The translations under genes were made by a program, and so were the position numbers. The notes under the pieces were generated by a model. The model saw nothing but the letters and a program-made list of their open reading frames with translations, did no database searches and was not told the origin of the DNA. 64,000 nt of DNA from Rubellimicrobium thermophilum DSM 16684. Lineage in GTDB: Bacteria; Pseudomonadota; Alphaproteobacteria; Rhodobacterales; Rhodobacteraceae. Shown in pieces: positions 17,774-26,534 of the stretch. How positions within the stretch are numbered: the first letter of the stretch is position 1; each line of letters begins with the position of its first letter. The DNA lies in the NCBI RefSeq assembly GCF_000442315.1, contig NZ_KE557320.1, forward strand, positions 1,017,606 to 1,081,605. Direction: 5' to 3'.

Positions 17774-18550
17774 ATGATCGCAGCACAGCGTCAGGCAGAG
17801 ATCCTGCGACTCCTGGAGGACAGAGGGACGATCCGCATCAGCGATCTGTCCGAGCGACTGGGCGTGTCGCTCGAAACGGTCCGGCGGGACGTGAAGATCC
17901 TCGTCTCGAATGGCTCGGTGCTGCATCGGCATGGGGGCATCATGCTGCCCTCTGCCCTTCGCGAAGCCCCCTTCGACCGTCGCATGCGCGAGAATGCCGC
18001 CGCCAAGCGGCTCATCGCCCGGCTGACGGCGCGCATGATCCGGGACGGCGAATCGGTCATGCTCGATACCGGCTCCACGACAAGCTTCCTCGCGCGGGAG
18101 CTGCTGGAGCACCGGCGCCTGACGGTGGTGACCAATTCGCCCGATATCGCCCGGCTTCTGGCGACGGTGAACGGAAATGCCGTCCACATGGCAGGCGGCG
18201 CGCTCGACCGCGACAGCGGCGCGGCACTGGGGCTGTCGGCGATCGAGTTCGTGTCGCGATTCTGGGTCGATCACGCCATCATTTCCGCCGGCGCCCTGCA
18301 TCCCGAACGGGGAATCATGGACTACCGCCTGGAAGAGGCCGAATTCGCCCGCGCCGTGCTGGCGCGCGGGGTGCGACGTGTGGTCGTCTGCGACATTTCC
18401 AAGTTCGAGCGCCCGGGGCTGGTCCAGGTCTGCGGCTGGCAGGGGATCGACAGCCTCGTGACCGACCGCCCGCCCCCGGCCGAGGCGCAGAAGGCCCTTG
18501 AGGCCGCCGGTGTGCAGATCCTGATCCCCGAGAGCCCTGCTGACGGCTGA
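17774..18550 (+). CDS. DeoR-family transcriptional regulator
   Basis: A 258-residue regulator with an N-terminal DeoR helix-turn-helix (ILRLLEDRGTIRISDLSERL, then GVSLETVRRDVKIL) and a C-terminal sugar-phosphate-isomerase-like sensor domain with DTGSTTSFLARELL and SPDIARLLATVNGN. Such sensors usually bind phosphorylated metabolites. The ATG at 17774 follows CGGAGCAGAG; an earlier ATG at 17708 would place the inverted repeats inside the gene. It is divergent from the kinase-dehydrogenase-EutH operon, so it probably represses that operon and its own gene, with the kinase product as a plausible inducer (inference). Confidence 0.9.
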   Translation: MIAAQRQAEILRLLEDRGTIRISDLSERLGVSLETVRRDVKILVSNGSVLHRHGGIMLPSALREAPFDRRMRENAAAKRLIARLTARMIRDGESVMLDTGSTTSFLARELLEHRRLTVVTNSPDIARLLATVNGNAVHMAGGALDRDSGAALGLSAIEFVSRFWVDHAIISAGALHPERGIMDYRLEEAEFARAVLARGVRRVVVCDISKFERPGLVQVCGWQGIDSLVTDRPPPAEAQKALEAAGVQILIPESPADG

Positions 18551-18760
18551 TGCAGGGCGGGCTGCCATGCCGGCGGCTCGGGGACCGATTCGGACCCCTT
18601 CCCGGTCGGCTCCAAGGCCGGCCGTCCGATCCGCAAAGCAGGCCGGCAATCGGCCCCACGCCCCCCCTCGCAAGACCCGCTCCGCGGTCGCCGACGAGCA
18701 GGCGGCTGCGCCGCAACAGGGCCCTGCCCATGCCCCTGCGACAAGCCATGCTTGACGCGA

Positions 18761-18811
18761 GGATATCTGCATATCCCCCCTTGCCCCCGCCTGCGCCTTT
18801 GTCTAACTAGC
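18761..18811 (+). promoter_or_regulatory. Likely promoter region of tRNA-Glu
   Basis: Upstream of the tRNA a TTGCCC element at 18781 and CTAACT at 18803 are 16 bases apart and place the start just before the tRNA. Directly upstream is a 6-base inverted repeat GGATAT-CTGC-ATATCC (18761-18776). Function of the repeat is unknown. The remaining bases from 18551 hold no gene I can support. Confidence 0.35.
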
Positions 18812-18824
18812 GCGCACCGACAGC

Positions 18825-18899
18825 GGCCCGTTCGTCTATCGGTTAGGACGTCAGGTTTTCAACCTGAAAAGAGGGGTTCGATTCCCCTACGGGCTGCCA
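18825..18899 (+). tRNA. tRNA-Glu (anticodon UUC)
   Basis: A 75-base tRNA. The acceptor stem is GGCCCGT with ACGGGCT, giving a G-U pair at 1-72. The anticodon arm is TCAGG-TTTTCAA-CCTGA with anticodon TTC, and the T arm is GAGGGGTTCGATTCCCCT. The 3' CCA is encoded. Mobile-element debris begins directly downstream, which fits the common use of tRNA 3' ends as integration sites, though I find no clear duplicated 3' end. Confidence 0.97.
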
Positions 18900-18989
18900 A
18901 TTTTTTGACCAAAAATCTGGTTATAACGGCTTTTCCTCAAGCCAGTCCACCGGAACATCCCCCATGGCGCCCGGGATTCATTCGGGCGT

Positions 18990-19860
18990 TCACGGACTCC
19001 GAAGCAGTGGCGGATGCCGAACAGGCTGGCCACCGCCGCGGAGAGGATCGCGCGGCGCAGCGCACCGCCTTGCGCACCCGCTGCGCACCCCGATTGTCGT
19101 TCTGACGCTGGAAAAGACTGCAACTCTGCCGCCCGAATCCCATAGCCACCAGGAAGGACCCGAGGCGGGGGGGCAGGCAGACGAACACGCCCGGCTCGAC
19201 TTCGGGGCGGGCTGGTCCTCGAGATAGGCAAATTCCAGCCCGTCCTGCATCGCGGGATCGGCTGCCAAATACCAGACATGTGGATCGGTCAGGCACGGCT
19301 CCACCACCATCTGGAAGCGCCCCGTGCACGGGTGATCAGGTGATCGGGCGAAGGCCCGCGCAGGCGGGGACAGCTCATGCGCAGGGTCGAGCCGCGCATA
19401 AAGAGCTTCGCCCGCCGCATCGGCCAGACAGGCGGGATCCTCGAAGCGGCGGGGCCCGCCGCCCGCCAGCGCCGGCTCATGCGTGCGCAGCGCCAGCCGG
19501 TCGCGTTTGGCCAGCCTGTCGAGGATCGCCGCGCGGGCTGCCTCCACGGGCGCCCGTCGGCAATCAGGTCGGCAGCCAGCTCCGGCAGCTCATGCCGGCG
19601 GCACAGTTCCGCAATCCCAGCCACCCGCCGCCGTTCGGCCAGCACCTCGGGCAAGGCAGTCGGATCGGCCAGAAAGCCGCGGGCGATGACCGGCTGCGCC
19701 ATCAGGTGCAGCGCCAGGCAGCGGCCGTAGAGGGTCGAATGCCCATCCCCTGCACGGGTGCGGCGGATCGGGTTGCCCTGCCAGAGGTCATTCAGCGCGG
19801 CCGGGGGACAGCCCGCGCAACAGCGGCATCGGCCCTGCCAAGCGCCGCCGCCCGTGCGGC
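18990..19860 (-). pseudogene. Decayed phage prohead protease/capsid remnant
   Basis: Broken frames on the minus strand contain pieces resembling the protease-capsid fusion proteins of Mu-like prophages in Rhodobacterales. One piece is RRRVAGIAELCRRHELPEL followed in another frame by ARAAILDRLAKRD, the linker-type segment. The other is VVEPCLTDPHVWYLAADPA followed by GLEFAYLED, the capsid-end type. Several frame changes and a missing middle show real decay beyond single indels. The identification rests on remembered family sequences, not on a search. No intact phage gene is nearby. Confidence 0.45.
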
Positions 19861-19861
19861 A

Positions 19862-19954
19862 AGATCCCGCGGCGCTCAAGGCCGGCCAGACCGAAGCCGA
19901 GGGGGCGCTGCGCAGCAGAAAGGCCGACAAGGCGGTTTCAATCCCTTCCGCCAA
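19862..19954 (-). pseudogene. Fragment of a Toprim-type primase
   Basis: A stretch of about 30 residues reads AEGIETALSAFLL then SVWPALSAAG. The EGIETALSA motif followed by a VWxALSA strand is characteristic of Toprim domains in phage and plasmid primases. Nothing else of such a gene is left; sequence to the right belongs to an IS remnant. The fragment adds to the picture of a scrambled mobile region after tRNA-Glu. Confidence 0.35.
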
Positions 19955-19957
19955 TCG

Positions 19958-20122
19958 CGGGATCGAACCCGATCATGAGCGAGCCGCGGCGCCTCAGCGC
20001 CTTGTTGTCGCTCGGCCAGTTCCGGATCTTGCAGATCGGCGGTGCCGGTCGGCTCATCCCCCCTCAGCGACCCCCTTGGATTCACGAGGTGGATCCCTTC
20101 ACCCCATTTGCCCAACAGAGCC
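19958..20122 (-). mobile_element. Truncated left end of an IS5-family element
   Basis: Read on the minus strand, the piece starts with the terminal repeat GGCTCTGTTGGGCAAAT (20106-20122) and continues into a transposase N terminus resembling MSRPAPPICKIRNWP and RRRGSLMIGFDPA. It then stops abruptly. The same IS type occurs at 22614-23696 in the opposite orientation and is clearly related but diverged. It has cut the small phage-like gene at 20123-20187. Confidence 0.6.
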
Positions 20123-20187
20123 GTAACCGGCAGCGCCGGCAGCCGCGCCTGCAGCGCGGCGAGGATGGTTTCGCGAGGGGTGGGCAT
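20123..20187 (-). pseudogene. N-terminal stub of a phage-type gene cut by the IS
   Basis: About 21 codons beginning MPTPRETILAALQARLPALP remain before the IS terminal repeat interrupts them. The sequence resembles the start of small phage tail-terminator-like proteins found in Rhodobacterales prophages; this is a family resemblance by eye only. The ATG at 20187 has no strong ribosome site. Confidence 0.35.
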
Positions 20188-20235
20188 GGATGCTCCAGAA
20201 AGCGCTGAGCGACGAACACCAATCACAATGGATGC

Positions 20236-20262
20236 TTGAAATATCAGTAAGTGTATTATAGA
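20236..20262 (+). promoter_or_regulatory. AT-rich promoter of the XRE regulator gene
   Basis: An AT-rich island, unusual for this GC-rich window, contains TTGAAA at 20236 and TATAGA at 20257 with 15 bases between. It lies about 30 bases upstream of the XRE start. The low GC content may reflect foreign origin. Confidence 0.35.
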
Positions 20263-20291
20263 TGTCGTTTATCCTGTTCGGGATATGCCTC

Positions 20292-20552
20292 ATGATCACC
20301 GGCCCCCAGATGCGCGCAGCGCGCGCCCTTCTCGGTATCGACCAGAAAACCCTGGCGGAGCTATCCGGGCTGTCCGTCCCGACCATCCAGCGCATGGAGG
20401 CCAGCGCCGGCAATGTGCGCGGCGTGGTCGACAGCCTGACCAAGGTCGTCGCGGCGCTGGAAGGCGCCGGGGTCGAGCTCATCGGTGAAGGCGCCCCCAG
20501 CATGGCAGGCGGGCGCGGCGTTCGCCTGAAATCTCCACTCCCGAAAAACTGA
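20292..20552 (+). CDS. XRE-family helix-turn-helix regulator
   Basis: An 86-residue single-domain regulator. The helix-turn-helix covers roughly residues 4-58 with QMRAARALLGIDQKTLAELS and GLSVPTIQRMEAS. It precedes the SulP transporter gene on the same strand by 75 bases, a pairing I have seen in other Rhodobacterales, so it probably controls that transporter. The ATG at 20292 was chosen because the domain begins there; an upstream in-frame ATG at 20262 adds ten residues overlapping the promoter. Confidence 0.8.
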   Translation: MITGPQMRAARALLGIDQKTLAELSGLSVPTIQRMEASAGNVRGVVDSLTKVVAALEGAGVELIGEGAPSMAGGRGVRLKSPLPKN

Positions 20553-20626
20553 CCCAGGACTTCGCGACGGCGACCGCCGACGACATGCCGACGATCCCGC
20601 CGCAACCCATTCAAGGTGCGGCCCAG

Positions 20627-22343
20627 ATGAAAGACCAGGCCAGACAGACCGGCGATACGCCCAGCTTTGCCGAGCTCTATACCCCGAAACTCGTGACCGT
20701 CCTGCGCGAGGGTTACGGGCCGGCGCAGCTGCGGGCGGATGCCCTTGCCGGGCTGACCGTTGCCATCGTGGCGCTGCCGCTTTCCATGGCGATCGCCATC
20801 GCCTCGGGCGCGACCCCGGCACAGGGGCTCTACACCGCGATTGTCGGCGGCTTCCTCGTTTCCCTGCTCGGAGGATCGCGATTCCAGATCGGCGGTCCTG
20901 CGGGGGCCTTCATCGTGCTGGTCGCGGCGACGCTCGCGCAGCACGGGATGGACGGGCTGATCCTCGCGACCTTCCTCTCGGGCCTGATGCTGGCAGCCGC
21001 CGGCTTCCTGCGGCTCGGCACCTTCATCAAGTTCATTCCCTTCCCGGTGACGGTCGGCTTCACCGCCGGAATCGCGGTCATCATCTTCGCCAGTCAGATC
21101 AAGGAACTCTTCGGCCTGACGCTGGAGCATGAGCCGGGCGCGTTGCTGGCAAACTCCCGGCCCTGTGGGAGGCGCGCGCCAGCCTGACGCCGGCCGCGCT
21201 TCTCGTCTCGGTCTTGACTGTCGCGATCATCCTCGGGCTTCGTCGCTGGCGACCGCATTGGCCGGGCATGTTGATCGCGGTGGGCGTCGCGGCACTGGCG
21301 ACGGCGCTTCTGGATCTGCCGGTGGCAACCATCGGCACGAAGTTCGGCGGTATCCCCTCGACCCTGCCGGCCCCCAGCCTGCCGGACCTGTCGCCGGGGA
21401 AGATCATGGCCGTTCTCCCTGCCGCGATTTCCTTCACGCTTCTGGGCGCCATCGAGTCGCTTCTCTCCGCCGTGGTCGCCGACGGCATGACCGGGCGCAG
21501 GCATCGGTCGAACTGCGAGCTTGTGGCGCAGGGTGTCGCCAATATCGGCTCGGCCCTCTTCGGCGGCTTCTGCGTCACGGGCACCATCGCGCGAACCGCG
21601 ACCAATGTCCGCTCTGGCGCGCATGGTCCGGTGGCGGGCATGCTGCACGCGGTCTTCCTGCTGCTGTTCATGCTCATCGCCGCACCGCTTGCCGCCTATA
21701 TTCCGCTGGCCGCGCTCGCGGGTGTCCTCGCCGTCGTCGCCTGGAACATGATCGAGAAGCCTGCCATCGCCATCCTCGTCCGCTCGGGCTGGGGCGAGGC
21801 GACCGTGCTGGCCGCAACCTTTTTCCTGACCATCTTCCGCGACCTGACCGAGGCCATCGTGGTCGGCTTCGCGCTCGGCTCGGCCTTTTCATTCACCGGA
21901 TGAGCACGATCACGGCCATTGCCACCGACACGCCCTTCGTGGGACGGGACGAGGCGGACAGCGCGCCGCCACCGCGCGGCACCTATCACGAGGAAGCAGC
22001 CAATCCCGAGGTAGTGGTCTATCGCATCATCGGTGCGCTCTTTTTCGGCGCGGCCGCCTCCATCGGCTCGGTGCTCGACCGCATCCAGGACAGCCACAAG
22101 GCGCTCATCGTGGATTTCTCGGCAGTGCCCTTCCTTGATTCGACCGGCGCCAACGTGATCGAGGGTCTCGCTCACAAGACCCACAGGCGCGGCGTCACCC
22201 TGTGGCTGACGGGCGCCAGTCGCGACATCCGACGGGTTTTCCTGAGGCATGGGCTGAAACGACCCCTCGTGCACTACGCGGCCAGTATCGAGGAGGCGCT
22301 GGCTGCCATCACCGACGCTTCCGGCGATGCCCGGGCAGCGTGA
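20627..22343 (+). pseudogene. SulP-family anion transporter with STAS domain, frame broken twice
   Basis: Restoring two lost bases gives about 572 residues, the normal SulP length. The start region shows the SulP pattern LYTPKLVTVLREGYGPAQLR, then LAGLTVAIVALPLSMAIAIA and IGGPAGAFIVLVA; the middle has GAIESLLSAVVADGMTG; the C terminus is a STAS domain (VVDFSAVPFLDSTGAN-type, here IVDFSAVPFLDSTGANVIEG). SulP proteins move sulfate, bicarbonate or other anions; the substrate cannot be told. Breaks are at about 21150-21155 (after GALLA) and 21883-21888 (before IHRMSTI), each one missing base. The gene is otherwise well preserved, so sequencing error is likely. The start could also be 20585. Confidence 0.8.
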
Positions 22344-22613
22344 TGCCGGGCGGCGCACTGGAAAGCGCTGCAGGCTCGTGCTGCCTGCCATCGAACGCCC
22401 GTTCCCGCAGCCGAACTGCGGGATGCACCCGGGATAAGCAACAGCGGCATCCTGCACCTGTCACGGCGAGTTGAAAGCAAAGGGCGGGTCTGCCCGCCCG
22501 AACGCATAACCTGGACGCGCATCGGGGGAAGAACGCGCACGGACGGTTGAAGTCATGCACGGACCCACATCAGTCACCAGTTCGGACGGAAGCGTGCCGT
22601 TTCCAACCTGGAC

Positions 22614-23696
22614 GGTTCTGTTGCCCAAATAGCCGGGGGGTTCATCTTGTGAATTCGGGGTGGCCGCTGGGGGGGATGAGCCGATCGGCACCGCCGACCT
22701 GCAAGACCCGGAGCTGGCCTTGCCTATAACGAAGCGCTGAGGCGCCGCGGCCGCTCACGATCTGCGTCGTCCCGCGATGACTTGGGATGCCGCGCCGACC
22801 GGCAAGCGCGGGTGTCAGCCTGCTTGCAGTGATGCCGCGATCCAGACTTGCCTGACGCTGACGGTGCTGTTCGGGATGGCGCTTCGGCAGACCACTGGGT
22901 TCGTCGAGAGCCTGTTGCGCCTGCTCGGCCTGGACTGGGCCGTCCCAGACTTCAGCACCCTGTCGCGGCGCCAGAAGACCCTGAAGGTGAATATCCCCTA
23001 CCGTGGCTCGGACGGCCCCCTGCACCTGCTGGTGGACAGCACCGGCATCAAGATCGAGGGCGAAGGGGAATCGAACGCCCGCAAGCATGGCGGCTCCACA
23101 CGTCGGGTCTGGCGCAAGATCCATATCGGTATTGACGCGAAAAAGCTTGGAAATCCGGGCGACCGAGTTCACCAGCAGCGACATGGGCGACGCGCCCATG
23201 CTGCCCGAACTGCTCGACCAGATCCCGCCCGAACAGCAGATCGCCAGCGTCACTGCCGACGGCGCCTGCGACAGCCGCAAGTGCCATGACGCCATTGCGG
23301 CCGCGGGGCAGCGGGATCATCCCTCCCCGCAAGAACGCGAAACCCTGGAAACCCGACACCGCCGGGGCCGTCGCGCGCAACGCAATCCTGCGCATATCGA
23401 AGCGTGTCGGTCGAACCATCCGGCGACGATGGTGAGGGGCCAGCCCGCCACCGGTCCGAGGGCGGCCCCGAACGGGACCACCGCCGAAGCCGAGCCGAGA
23501 CCAGGATGCACTGTGTGAAACTCCGGGGCCAGCGCCTCACGGCGCGGGACTTCGACCGTCAGATCGCAGAGTTCCAGGTCAGGGTTGCCGTGCTCAACGG
23601 CGTCACCGCACTCGGCACTCCATCACCGATGCTGGCGGGACAGGTCTGCCGGGAATGGGGCAATCCTGTCCATCACCCGATTTGCACAACAGAGCT
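22614..23696 (+). mobile_element. IS5-family insertion sequence, degenerate
   Basis: The element is bounded by imperfect terminal repeats: GGTTCTGTTGCCCAAAT at 22614-22630 and ATTTGCACAACAGAGCT at 23680-23696. The transposase frame inside is broken. The flanks show no clear target duplication. It lies opposite to the related fragment at 19958-20122, and the pair brackets the XRE-SulP genes. The 270 bases before it (22344-22613) hold nothing I can support. Confidence 0.75.
22676..23640 (+). pseudogene. IS5-family transposase, frameshifted
   Basis: The start MSRSAPPTCKTRSWP and the body MTWDAAPTGKRG, VLFGMALRQTTGFVESLLRL, DFSTLSRRQKTLKVNIPY, HLLVDSTGIKIEGEGE and WRKIHIGID match IS5-type (IS427-like) transposases closely. 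Later pieces ASVTADGACDSRKCHDAIAA and MHCVKLRGQRLTARDFDRQI occur in other frames. At least three frame breaks are needed (near 22750, 23140 and 23320 onward), so it cannot make a full transposase as written. The DD-E aspartates are present at DSTG and TADGA. Confidence 0.75.
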
Positions 23697-23995
23697 GTTC
23701 CATGCCATGATCGTATGGACTTATCCGGAACCTGCCGGGCAAGCCGGAAACAGCCCATGGCGGATCTACGGGCTGCCAGCGGATCCTTCTCCCAGTGACA
23801 TTGCCGGGCTTGTAACGACCTCTCCATCGCAGACAGAGGCGGTGCAGCACGCGCAGGATGGAGGCGTCGCACCCACCCCTGCCCTGCGGCCTGTGCTGCA
23901 TGCTGAGGATGTCTTGCGAGGCCTTTCGGAACGGGGCGCGATGGCCCGAGCCCGCCCGAAGGCGGACCCGGACAACAGGACAACCGAACAAACCA
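23697..23995. other. Intergenic debris, no gene recognised
   Basis: About 300 bases between the IS right end and the alcohol dehydrogenase stop. Frames on both strands are short and arginine/cysteine-rich in the way of non-coding GC-rich DNA. I see no repeat, RNA or conserved motif here. Confidence 0.5.
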
Positions 23996-25143
23996 TCACA
24001 TCGCGCTGGCGAACAGGGCTTCGGCCGTCTCCACGGTCAGCGGAACGGGGTTGCCGCCGGCAGTCGGATCGGCCACGGCCATCTCGGCCAGCTGGCGCAG
24101 GCGCGCCTGTTCCACGCCCATCGCCGCAAGGCCCCTGGGGAAACCGAAGAGGCTGTTCAGCTCCTCCACCCGGGCCAGAAAACCGTCGAATCCCCCGGCA
24201 ATTCCCAGATAGGCAGCCGCGCGGGCGATCCGCTCCTCGATCGCGGGGCGGTTGAAGCGCAGGACGGCCGGCATGACGACGGCATTGGTCGTGCCATGAT
24301 GCGTGCCGTAGATCGCCCCCACCGGATGCGACAAGGCATGAATGGCGCCCAGCCCCCGCTGGAAGGCCACCGCGCCCATCGCCGCAGCGGCCATCATGTT
24401 CGCCCGCGCCTCGAGATCCGATCCGTCGCGGAAGGCACGTGGCAGGTAATCGTTCACCAGCCGGAGACCCTGCAGAGCGATTCCCTCGCTCATCGGATGG
24501 AAGAAGGGGGCACAATAGGCCTCGAGGCAATGCGCGAAGGCATCCATCCCGGTGCCGGCGGTGATGGCCGGCGGCAGGCCGATGGTCAGTTCCGGATCGC
24601 AGATCGTCACCCGGGGCAGCATCCGGGGATGGAAGATCACCTTCTTGGTATGCGTGCCGAATTCGTCACGACTCCGGCCCGCCCCACCTCGGACCCGGTG
24701 CCGGCGGTGGTGGGCACCGCCACGATGGGGGCGATCCGGTCGGCCTCCGCCCGGGTCCACCAGTCGCCGATATCCTCGAAATCCCAGACGGGGCGCGTCT
24801 GGCCCTGCTGGAAGGCCACGAGCTTGCCCAGATCCAGCCCCGAACCGCCGCCGAAGGCGATCACCCCGTCATGCCCGCCCTCACGATAGGCGCGGATGCC
24901 TGCCTCCAGATTGGCATCGGTCGGGTTCGGGTCCACCTCGGCAAACAGGGCGCGACCCAGGCCCGCCTTCTCCATCAGATCGAGGACGCCGGCGGTGATC
25001 GGCAGACCGGCCAGGCCGCGATCGGTGACCAGCAGGGGGCGGCGAATCCCCGCCTCGGCGCAGGCCGCGGGCAGTTCTGCGATGCGGCCGGGGCCGAAGA
25101 GGATGCGCGTCGGATAGGACCAGTTGGCCGTGAGGGTCGTCAT
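23996..25143 (-). CDS. Iron-containing alcohol dehydrogenase (one frame break)
   Basis: Restoring one base gives about 382 residues, the normal length of the iron-dependent alcohol dehydrogenase family. The N-terminal NAD part shows FGPGRIAELP and AFGGGSGLDLGKLVAF, then PTTAGTGSEVGRAGVV. The metal part shows GTGMDAFAHCLEAYC, HALSHPVGA and GTHHGTTNAVVMP, so the iron histidines are present. The break lies at about 24660-24670, just before GTHTKKVIFHP. It is the last gene of the polyamine-type operon and its start overlaps the preceding aldehyde dehydrogenase stop as ATGA. It may handle an amino-alcohol or alcohol side product; the substrate is unknown. Confidence 0.85.
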
Positions 25144-26523
25144 GCCTTCACCTTGCGGAAATGGTAGGAGCGCGGACGTGTCACCGCGTGGAAACCGAGG
25201 ACCGACAGGGCCGCGCCGCGCCCCGTGTCCTTGCAGCCCGTCCAGCACAGCGCCGGATCGAGATAATCGGCCCGGTTGAGAAAGACCGTCCCCGTCTCGA
25301 TCCGCCGGGCCAGGGCCATCGCCCGTTCCGGATCCTGCGTCCAGAGCGAGGCCGTCAGCCCGTAGGGCGAATCATTCATGAGGGCGAGCGCCTCCTCGTC
25401 CGAATCCACGGGCATGATGCCGACGACGGGGCCGAAGGTCTCTTCCTTCATCACGCGCATGGAATGATCCACATTCACGAGGATCTGCGGCGCGAGATAG
25501 GTTCCCCCGTCATCCTGCGGAAAGGCTTCGCGTGCGATCAGGGGCGTTGCGCCGGCAGCGACCGCCTCGGCGATCTGCGCGCGCACCTCGCGGGCAAATC
25601 GGAGATTCGCCATCGGCCCCAGCGTTGTGGCCGGATCGAGCGGGTTGCCGAGGCGGAGAGAGGAAACCCAAGCCTTCGCCCGGTCCACGAAGCTGTCGTA
25701 GAGCGAGCGGTGGACATAGATCCGCTCGATCCCGCAGCAGCACTGACCGGCATTGTACATCGCCCCGTCCATGAGCACGTCCACTGCCCAGTCGAGATCG
25801 GCATCCTCCATCACATAGCCGGGATCCTTGCCCCCCAGCTCGAGCCCGAGCGAGGTGAAGGTCCCGGCGGCGGCGCGCTCGATCGCGGCGCCGCCCTTCA
25901 CCGAACCGGTGAAATTGACGAAGCCGAAGCTGCGGTTGCGGATCAGACGTTCCGTCCCCTCGTGGTCGAGCACCACATTCTGGAAGACCCCTTCGGGCAG
26001 CAGGCCATCGAAGGCGTCCTGCCAGCGTTCGCCCACCAGAAGGGTCTGGGACGCCGCCTTGTGCAGCACGGCATTGCCGGCGATCAGGGCCGGAACGATG
26101 GTGTTGCAGGCCGTCAGATAGGGATAGTTCCAGGGCGCGATCACGAAGACCAGGCCGACAGGCGCGCGCTCGATCCGCCGCATGAAGCGGTCGCTGTCCT
26201 CCGCCACCAGGGGGGGCCAGCGCCTCGGCGGCGATGGAGGCCATGTAGTCCGACCGTTCGTTGAGGCCACCGAATTCCCCGCCGTAGCGGACGGGACGGC
26301 CCATCTGCCAGGCCAGCTCCTCCACGATGCGGTCCCGGGCGCCGTTCAGCCGCCGGATCCCCTCCTGCACCAGGGCGATGCGCGTCTCGAGCGGGGTGGC
26401 CGCCCAGCCGGGCTGCGCGGCGCGGGCACGCGCCACGGCGGCATCGGCCTCCTCGGGGGAGAGGGCGGAGCGTTCGGCATAGACCTCGCCATTGACGGGC
26501 GAGACACAGCGGATGATGGTCAT
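25140..26523 (-). CDS. NAD-dependent aldehyde dehydrogenase (one frame break)
   Basis: Removing one extra base gives about 460 residues. Seen are VFVIAPWNYPYLTACNTIVP, the glutamate motif LELGGKDPG and the catalytic cysteine motif NAGQCCCGIER. The break is in a run of seven G (26210-26216 on the plus strand), where six would keep the frame between AAEALAP and LVAEDSDRFM. It follows the glutamine-synthetase-like gene by 11 bases with a GAGGGGGA ribosome site and overlaps the alcohol dehydrogenase start. It pairs with that dehydrogenase as an aldehyde-oxidising step. The substrate is unknown. Confidence 0.87.
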
Positions 26524-26534
26524 GGCATTCCCCC

